Source: Gnetum montanum
Taxonomy: Eukaryota; Streptophyta; Gnetopsida; Gnetales; Gnetaceae
Direction of reading: 5' to 3'
NCBI GenBank assembly: GCA_015680685.1
Contig: MNCI01006844.1
Location: 402,114 to 429,131 of the forward strand
Length of the DNA: 27,018 nt
Part shown: positions 20,961-27,018 of the stretch, one piece after another
Layout of the letters: each line of letters starts with the position of its first letter
How positions within the stretch are numbered: the first letter of the stretch is position 1
Position numbers and translations under genes: made by a program
The notes under the pieces: generated by a model
What the model saw: the letters and a program-made list of their open reading frames with translations, nothing else
Told to the model about the DNA's origin: nothing
Database searches by the model: none

Positions 20961-21625
20961 GGAGTTTAGAGGGGGGCTCTTGGAGGAAGGAGGAAGGCAG
21001 TCCCACAACAGGCTCTAGCTATCAGACTGAAGGGGTAGCTTCCTCTCTACTAAGTAGCAGTTTCCTTTTTTCTTTTCTTTTCTTTACAGACTTCTAGTTG
21101 ATCTTCGAGGAGGGTCCAAGGTAGGAGCTAGTGGCTGAAAATTGGACCCTTGCGGGTCTTCTCGGTGATGACAGGAGCTTGTCACGGTGGTGCAGACATG
21201 GGTGGACAATCTTCCTCTCTACGGCAGTGCACAAAGGTGGCAAACAATGGTAAGATTTGAGAATTGTAGTTACTACCCTATGCAGATTGTAGTGGGCAAT
21301 CTCTCTCTCTCTTTCTCTCTCTCTCCCTCTCTCGTGGTGATCGTACCCTTCCTACCCAGTAGTGGATACCATCAGTAATCACCGACCAACAACGTTAGCA
21401 AGACTAGGGAAAATTCAGTTCTTTTAATTACTTATTGTATTGAAGACAATTATTTAATTTAAATTCTAGATTTCTTTCTAGCTTATTATTTCCAAAAAGT
21501 CACATAGCCCTCTTCAACGGAGACTATTCTCGGGTTTTCGTACCCATATGGGAGGCGCCCTAGGCAATAGTCCCCTAAAACGAGTTTTCTTTCCCGGTGT
21601 TGGTGTGACAAAAATTTATGCATCA

Positions 21626-22001
21626 ACACATACTGATATATTAACTCTACATTAATAATAAAGACTTAGACAATTTTCATTTATTGATTAGAATTCTTTT
21701 ATATAATTTAGAAGGTTGACCATATTATATATTTTTTAAAATTTATTTTATACCTTGTAAATTATTTTAAATATAATCAATTTTTTTTTTTGCAAATTTA
21801 GCATGTTCTTCTTTTTTAACAATTTTTTTACTTAGTAAAATATTAAAAAAAATTAAATTTTTAATTTAGAATATTTTATCAAATAAATTTCTTTTGAAAA
21901 TTACAGAAGTATTTATTGGAAGGTTGATTATATTTAAATAGGTGAATTTGATTTTTTTAACTTCTAGATAATGTTATTTTAGAAATTTTATCATCTCTTA
22001 T
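21626..22001. other. AT-rich flank, nothing recognised
   Basis: Very AT-rich with T and A runs. No repeats or coding signal I can support. Confidence 0.6.
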
Positions 22002-22440
22002 GGGTCCTATGTGCTAAGTTGGTAGCATTGACATATTATATATATGACATTAAAGCCTTAAGAAGTTGAGTGGGTCCCATGTGTTGATTTGGCAGAATTG
22101 ACATATTATATGTGTGACATAAAGGCCTTAAGAAATTGAGTGGGTTCCATGTGCTAACTTGTAGCATTGACATATTATATCCATGATATTAAAGCCTTAC
22201 AAAGTTGAGTGGGTTCCATGTGTTTAGTTGGTAGTGTTGACACATTATATGTGTGACATTAAGACTTTAAGAAGTTGATGGGTTCCATGTATTGAGTTGG
22301 CAACGTTAACATATTATATGCATGACATTAAGGCCTTAAGAAGTTGAGTGGATCCCATATGCTAAGTTGGTAGTATTGATGTATTATATGGGTGACATTA
22401 AGGGCTTAAGAAGTCAAGTGGGTTCCATGTGTGCTAAATA
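22002..22440. repeat. 70-bp tandem repeat, about 6.3 copies
   Basis: Units start at 22002, 22072, 22142, 22211, 22280, 22350 and 22420 (period 69-70). Each reads GGGTTCCATGTGCTAAGTTG, then GTAGCATTGACATATTATAT, a variable step, GACATTAAGGCCTTAAGAAG and TTGAGT. The unit contains the inverted pair GACAT-ATTATAT-ATGAC-like and the palindrome AAGGCCTT. Confidence 0.92.
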
Positions 22441-22900
22441 GAATACAATGAAGAAGAATATATGGTAGAACTCGGCATTGACAAAATAAAACATGACCAC
22501 ATGACATTGGTAATTGGCCTCTAGGATAAAATGAGAATGGAAACGTAGAATACAGTTTTACATCTTGGATTTATGGCAAAATTTTAACTTAAATTTACAA
22601 ATACACTCGTAGAGCTTAAAACTTACATTCTTATGCGTATTCCATAACGACACCTGACATTGTTTCCCTGAACCACATACAAACCTTTTATATTTAATAA
22701 TTAATAGGCTTTTTAAAGTGAGGGAAATGGCACAAGTAAGCAATATACTTCGAGAAAACATGTTCGAGATAACTGTTTAATTAGGCTAGACCCATACGAT
22801 GAATTATACTAACACATAATGGGAGGCGTGGCAATGCAATATCTATATTGGAAAGGGTGATGAATCAAGAAGAATAATTTGGAAGCAAAAGGGGAATGGC
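22441..22900 (-). other. 3' flank of the arabinogalactan-protein gene
   Basis: AT-rich, no separate gene. It should hold the 3' UTR and poly(A) site of the gene at 22901. No polyadenylation signal stands out enough to call. Confidence 0.4.
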
Positions 22901-23758
22901 TTAGAAGGGGAAGGAGGAGACCATAGAAAACGCGGCACCAGCCACGAGCAGGATCACCGTCCACAAAAAAGAAGATGAAGCCAAACCTGGAGCGGAGGCA
23001 CTTGGGGCCGGAGCGGGAGCGGAGGCAGGGGCCGACCTGGGGAGCAGCAGCTTGGACGAGAAGGGCCATGTCTGGTCGTCATCCGTGCTGTCGGTGAAGG
23101 CGTAGGCATCAGCCAGAGGACTGGTCGGGTACGGGTGCTCTGGATCGATGTTAGGCGGAATCAGCACACCCGACACCTGCAACACCGAAAGATTCCCAGG
23201 CACATCGTATATGGATTTCACCACCTCAACCGCCGTGCCGTTACCGGAGCACTTGAATCCCACAGCCACACCACTGCTGAGCTGCTGAGTGGCGTTGAGC
23301 ACCAAAGTGAGACCTCCGGTGGCAGCCTGGGCGCGCCCGGTGGTGGAATACAGCGTGTGCACTGATTGGTCGTTCTTGGCATCTGCCAAGGCCGACTCGT
23401 CAAGTTAATCCAGCAGGACGTGCATGCTCAGGATGCGCTTCAGCGTCTTGGCGTCGACGTCCTTGCCGATTCCACCCTCAAACAGCGCCTTGTTGTCCAC
23501 CACCAGCACCGTGGCGCGGTCCAACTCGTTCACCTTTGTCGACAGCTGAGTCCGGATCAGGAGCCGCCGGAAGCGGCTCAGCTCCGGGTCCGCGCTCAGG
23601 ATCTTGGCGATGTTCTCGCGCTTTGGCTTTTCGGGCTTTGCCGGCGCCGGAGCAGCAGCCGGTGATGGTGAAGATGCCGGTTCTGCTGCGGCGTTCAGCA
23701 GAAATGGCAACAGCAGCAACCCTACCAGGGACGTTTGCACCGCCGCTCCTGCCGCCAT
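22901..23758 (-). pseudogene. Fasciclin-like arabinogalactan protein, one in-frame stop
   Basis: These are GPI-anchored, heavily glycosylated cell-wall/plasma-membrane proteins. The frame of 285 codons starts MAAGAAVQ. I chose this ATG because a hydrophobic signal peptide follows (LVGLLLLPFLL, 11-21). Then come an Ala/Pro glycomodule (PSPAAAPAPAKP, 31-42) and one fasciclin domain (about 49-202) with H1 ATVLVVDN (82-89) and H2 LSVLQVSGVLI (190-200). A second AP stretch (ASAPAPAPSASAP, 244-256) and a hydrophobic GPI-signal tail (263-285) follow. N-glycosylation sequons lie at N155, N173 and N189. Single-domain FLA14/FLA3-type proteins are of similar length. Codon 118 (23405-23407) is TAA where family members usually have Tyr (HVLLDY). 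The frame is otherwise intact and GC-rich, unlike its surroundings. No intron is seen, and none could plausibly remove the stop. It is a recent null allele, a pseudogene or a base error. Confidence 0.9.
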
Positions 23759-23960
23759 TATTTGGTTGTCGTTATCTTTTTGCCTCTCTGTAACTCTCGA
23801 ATCTTGAAGGTTTGAATTGATGTTGAGTGCATGCTTTCGCCGGGCATTTATGATGGCTTCATTTCCCGTATCCGTGTGCTTGCTCAAGCATGGCCCGTGA
23901 AGCTTGCCGCGTCCTTCGGCTTGTATTAGGCTACGGCTTCCTATTCTTGCAAGGCTGGTC
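23759..23960 (-). promoter_or_regulatory. Upstream region and probable 5' UTR of the arabinogalactan-protein gene
   Basis: GC content falls from the coding start outwards. A frame extends upstream only through a non-ATG codon, so it is taken as leader. CATAAATG on the minus strand near 23850 is a weak TATA-like word. No firm promoter call. Confidence 0.35.
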
Positions 23961-25506
23961 TTTAACTGGCTTCCCTATTATTTTAAATTAATGAATTTGA
24001 AAAAAATCAAAATCAGTGTTAAATAATTCTTTCTATTGCATTATTGAGCTTTAAATTTTGTGTTGGCAATTAGCTTAGTCATTGTATTTCCATACTAATT
24101 TCCTTGAAAAAGGGCTTCACTACTACATATCCCTAATAATTCCAATGAAAAAGTTCATCTCTTGGCCTATAATGATGATTAACTATTTTCTATGACCAAC
24201 TGCAACCAACTAGTAGTTGGCCTCTAGGCCAAATAATAAATAAACAAACTATTTATGGAGCCTACACAAAATGAATCTCACAATGAAATAAATACTAGAA
24301 GCTAAATAAAAATTATTGCAAAGCATAATAATTTATATTTAAAACTGTTTTGGTTGCATATTTATAATTAATTATAAAATTCATACAACTAAATTGTTGG
24401 AACTACTAGAACTAACTTAACCAATTTGGAACTACTAAATCAAACTCTAAAATTACTACATTACTTCCTTTTAATGCCCAAATTCCAAAAATCTTAGAGT
24501 TTAGACTTTTAACATTACATAAAAAGATAAGCTAAAGATCTTTAATTTAGCTGGAATATACCTAAAACTTCATATTCATAACTCCTCCTAAACTATTTCT
24601 CATATCAAACATTATTACTTTAAGTTAACATTATTACTTTAAAGAAACTTACAAAAGAAATTAAAAAGTTGCTCACATTAATTCACCCAAAAAGAATAAA
24701 TTACTAAATCATCCATAAAGAAAATCACATACACTAATTCACGTATAATAGATCATTATTATCACTCGTATGAATGTTGTTCAAAAAACTTATTTAAACC
24801 ACCTTGTTGGTGATTCATGTAAAGTATCTTTTGGTGGTTCTCCCCTTACATCCTAGAAACTTGAATAACTTTCTTCTACGAAAATAAACATGGAGACAAT
24901 TTCATGATCACATACCTTATCCCTTATATTGTTAACTCCATTTTCACATGTATCACTTTCTTAAGTTTCAAAATTAATTCTATCTAACTTCATTTTAAAA
25001 TAGTCTTTATAGGTTGTGTATCCCTTAGTATGAATCATAAAATATAATGAGATCAAAAAAATGAAAAGGATTTTACTCTTTTGATAGTTCTCACCTTGAC
25101 TAAGAAGCCTGTTCATCATAATTTAATTAATCTTCTATTGAATTTTAAATACAATGAAATAATGAGTTCCCTTGCAATTTACCCTAAGAAACCTCAAATT
25201 AGAGTCATTGTATACTAAAATATTTATTGATGCATTGGCCATTATTATATCATAAAAGCAATGTAAAGCAACTGCCTAGGAGAAACAAGAACGCTAAAAA
25301 ATATAATAACTACCAAATCACATAAGTAAAGATAAAAGAAAATATAAATATTATTCTTTTTTATGACTTAGCCACTATACATCTAAGCATGTCTATTTAA
25401 TAAAAAGAAAGTATATATGATCAAACTAGTGAACTTGATGGATGTAACCTAGTTCTAATAGCATAATGTTGGAGTTATGGACATAAAAAGAAACAAACAA
25501 TATATC
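23961..25506. other. AT-rich intergenic DNA, nothing recognised
   Basis: No coding signal on either strand. Only short AT microrepeats occur, such as a doubled TTATTACTTTAA near 24612-24645. It separates the gene from the third retroelement by about 1.7 kb. Confidence 0.6.
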
Positions 25507-25546
25507 TGATGAGACTTGAATTGCTCATAGTGCTGGTGGACGCCTT

Positions 25547-25588
25547 AAGGCACCCACGATAAGGCACCCACGTTAAGGCACCCACGTT
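25547..25588 (+). repeat. 14-bp direct repeat, 3 copies, in LTR U3
   Basis: AAGGCACCCACG(A/T)T occurs at 25547, 25561 and 25575 with no gaps. Its position upstream of the TATA box suggests an enhancer-like array. Confidence 0.9.
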
Positions 25589-25600
25589 GTATCATGGGCA

Positions 25601-25671
25601 GCGATATCGCGTATGCGATATCACGTACGCGATATCGCGTCTTCCCCGCGATATCGCGTACACGATATCGC
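25601..25671. repeat. Five GCGATATCGC palindromes in LTR U3
   Basis: Copies at 25601, 25615 (one change), 25629, 25648 and 25662 (one change). Spacing is 14, 14, 19 and 14 bases. Each is a 10-bp self-complementary site linked by GTAT, GTAC or GTCT. The array ends 17 bases before the TATA box, so it is a candidate transcription-factor or methylation-sensitive control element. Confidence 0.92.
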
Positions 25672-25687
25672 AGCCAGCCGCAACTCC

Positions 25688-25695
25688 TATAAATA
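25688..25695 (+). promoter_or_regulatory. TATA box of third LTR
   Basis: TATAAATA within CTCCTATAAATAAGAGGC, just after the palindrome array. Transcription should start near 25720. Confidence 0.7.
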
Positions 25696-25860
25696 AGAGG
25701 CGGCTCTCCCTCATTTCCATCCCAATTTTAGTGTAGCGAAGCTCTAGCAGTTTGATCCCTCGAGAGTTAGAATTTTCCCGTGTTTGCCCGCAGTGTGGTG
25801 AATGTGATTGTACGGTGTCTTTATTCGAGTGTGCCGTACTTGGACACACACATGACCGGC

Positions 25861-25866
25861 AATAAA
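25861..25866 (+). terminator. Poly(A) signal in third LTR
   Basis: AATAAA, about 170 bases after the TATA box, fits the R region. Confidence 0.4.
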
Positions 25867-26091
25867 GATCGAGATTACTTCATCATTGTAGCATTCACTT
25901 AGTTTATTTATTGTTATTTATTTCATGTTATTTATTGCTTTCATAGCGCAGTGTAAGTACGACTTGACTACGAGCATCTACGGGTGTGTACGGCTAGTTA
26001 AGGAATCGATTACTTATCGTGATTAGTCTCTCAACCCTGAACTCCTAGAAGCGGAACGAGTTCGACTTGATTACGAGCATTTAAGTGTGAC

Positions 26092-26226
26092 TGCTTGGTA
26101 GCCCAGTGGTGTAGCTAGGGGGATCTACGCTTGGTAACCCACTGGCGTATTTGGGGTCTGTGCTTGGTAATCCCAGTGGCGTACCTAGGCCTATGCTTGG
26201 TAGTCCCCGTGGCAGTCGTGCACGAG
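26092..26226 (+). repeat. 33-36-bp tandem repeat in U5, 4 copies
   Basis: Units start at 26092, 26128, 26161 and 26194 with TGCTTGGTA, then CCCAGTGGCGTA. They are flanked by a longer duplicated block: GTGTACGG, then a GGAATCGATTACTTATCG-like stretch, near 25986 and again near 26236. Confidence 0.8.
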
Positions 26227-26559
26227 GTCCAAGATGTGTACGGTTGATCAAGAAATCGGTTGCTCGTCGCACTTAGGCTAGATTAGATTTTCTTACCCTT
26301 TTCCTCTTAGCTTAGATTAGTTAATATTATTTTCCACTACCTTCAGGAGTGGCATTAGAATTAGAACACATCATACGCCTCATCTAGACTAAACCATACG
26401 TGACATATGCAAAACTAGTCTAGATGGGAAGACAGCGAACTGCGACCTAAGGCTAACTATCTAGGTGCCACAACTAGTCCATCTGCAGAGTTCGACCGGA
26501 TCGCGCGTGCGACGCTCGTTTCATATGGTTGAGTGTAGGGGTATCTCGCCACTCATCAT

Positions 26560-26577
26560 AGGCACCGTTGCCGGGGA
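26560..26577 (+). other. Primer binding site, tRNA-Asp type
   Basis: GGCACCGTTGCCGGGGA matches the Athila-type PBS (complement of the plant tRNA-Asp 3' end, TGGCGCCGTTGCCGGGGA) except for the first base and one internal base. It orients the element to the plus strand and supports a Ty3/gypsy assignment. Confidence 0.8.
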
Positions 26578-26684
26578 TGGTGCTAGTTATCTAGATTAGT
26601 TATATCATACAAGGTCACTGTAAAGAACTTAACGATTAGTTAAAAGAAGTAATTATAAAACGTCACATAAATTCACGCACAACA
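26578..26684 (+). other. Leader of third element
   Basis: About 105 bases between the PBS and the first ATG, without other features. Confidence 0.5.
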
Positions 26685-27018
26685 ATGCCTCTCCTACAAG
26701 ACGACAATAGCACCACACTTAGTGAGGAAGTTCATTGGAGAACCGATGAAGTATATGATAGTGAATATTGGAGTGCACAACCTTATGTAGGAGTCTCCTA
26801 TGTTTATGAACACCCCAACGATACTCAAAGACTCTCGTCATCCAACTCTGACATCTCTAGTGAGGATGAGACATCCCATAGAACGAGAAGGCCCAAAAGG
26901 CTTAGGACCTTCTCAATAACTAACAAGAACTTACTTGGGGATGATTGGAAGACTTACAAAAGTCATAACAAATTTTACAGTTCCTTCTCTTCCTCTACTC
27001 CTTCAACATCAGATTGTG
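26685..27018 (+). CDS. gag: Partial N-terminal ORF of third element, probable gag
   Basis: An open frame of 111 codons begins MPLLQDDNSTTLSEEVHW and runs off the window without a stop. ATG context AACAATGC is acceptable. It is acidic and aromatic first (DEVYDSEYW), then serine- and charge-rich (SNSDISSEDE, then RTRRPKRLR), and ends serine-rich. It matches no family that I recognise. Its place, 108 bases after the PBS, makes gag or a gag-pol start most likely. The lack of stops, in contrast to the old element, fits recent activity. Confidence 0.65.
   Translation, partial: MPLLQDDNSTTLSEEVHWRTDEVYDSEYWSAQPYVGVSYVYEHPNDTQRLSSSNSDISSEDETSHRTRRPKRLRTFSITNKNLLGDDWKTYKSHNKFYSSFSSSTPSTSDC

Larger units (their letters stand above)
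20637..21625 (+). mobile_element. Outer 3' LTR, right fragment
   Basis: Continues the LTR begun at 1243 and ends TGCATCA at 21625, the inverse of its start. It contains the 22-bp array, a TATA box and a CT-rich microsatellite (21301-21335). No coding signal. Confidence 0.6.
25507..26558 (+). mobile_element. 5' LTR of a third Ty3/gypsy element
   Basis: Bounded by a perfect 7-base terminal inverted repeat, TGATGAG at the start and CTCATCA at the end. A TATA box is at 25688, AATAAA at 25861, and a tRNA-Asp-type primer binding site begins two bases after the end. It is CpG-rich, unlike the older elements, which suggests a younger insertion. A TGTTGG at 25467 is an alternative start but lacks the matching inverted end. 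Confidence 0.8.

Noticed and set aside
23380-23420. A small intron that would remove the TAA at 23405
   Set aside because: The only GT-AG pairs nearby would define an intron of a few tens of bases, shorter than plant introns.
22809-23807. Other frames overlapping the arabinogalactan-protein gene on both strands
   Set aside because: High GC gives long shadow frames. Only one frame has signal peptide, fasciclin motifs and GPI tail.
25467-25506. TGTTGG at 25467 as the start of the third LTR
   Set aside because: The start at 25507 gives a perfect 7-base inverted match to the LTR end; this one does not.
26081-26272. 63-residue minus-strand frame with Gly-Leu-Pro-Ser repeats
   Set aside because: It is the reverse translation of the 33-36-bp tandem repeat in the LTR.

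Overview
This window reads as nuclear DNA from a seed plant. It holds one GC-rich plant gene copy (a fasciclin-like arabinogalactan protein), and almost everything else is AT-rich, CpG-depleted LTR-retrotransposon sequence with plant-type Ty3/gypsy signatures. I cannot place it below that level: the large Tat-like element and dense nesting fit many big-genome angiosperms or gymnosperms.

Layout. (1) 1-1242 is the noncoding 3' end of an outer plus-strand LTR element, with a polypurine tract just before its 3' LTR. That LTR is split into 1243-1425 and 20637-21625, because a second element landed in a 22-bp tandem array inside it. (2) 1426-20636 is that second element, about 19.2 kb, on the minus strand. 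Its LTRs lie at 1426-3154 and 18900-20636, with a primer-binding-site candidate at 18876-18894 and a polypurine tract at 3155-3171. In element order it carries gag (17704-16169), protease (15580 to about 14906), RT (8404 to about 7100), RNase H including an extra archaeal-type RNase H (to about 6300), integrase (to about 4920), a 38-bp minisatellite and the 3' LTR. This set fits the Tat/Ogre-like lineage. All coding parts carry stops. (3) Between protease and RT is a 6.5-kb block holding a decayed, intron-containing gene on the opposite strand (10525-14273). It has an FCP1-like segment, a segment resembling the antisense ORFs or plant-mobile-domain-like proteins of Tat elements, and a charged helical tail. 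(4) 21626-22900 is AT-rich flank with a 70-bp tandem repeat. (5) 22901-23758 (minus) is the arabinogalactan-protein gene, complete except for one in-frame stop. (6) 23961-25506 is AT-rich and featureless. (7) 25507-27018 is the 5' end of a third, CpG-rich and probably younger plus-strand gypsy element: a full LTR with unusual palindromic U3 repeats, a tRNA-Asp-type primer binding site, and an open gag-like frame running off the window.

Working together: within the 19-kb element, gag, protease, RT/RNase H and integrase would form the replication polyprotein. The opposite-strand gene is cargo whose introns would be invisible to splicing of the genomic RNA. Two short sequence families (an AGCGTGAG word and an AGTTTAA-TCAT minisatellite) recur in the UTRs or LTRs and at the edges of the cargo block, which suggests that the block belongs to the element rather than being a chance nested insertion.
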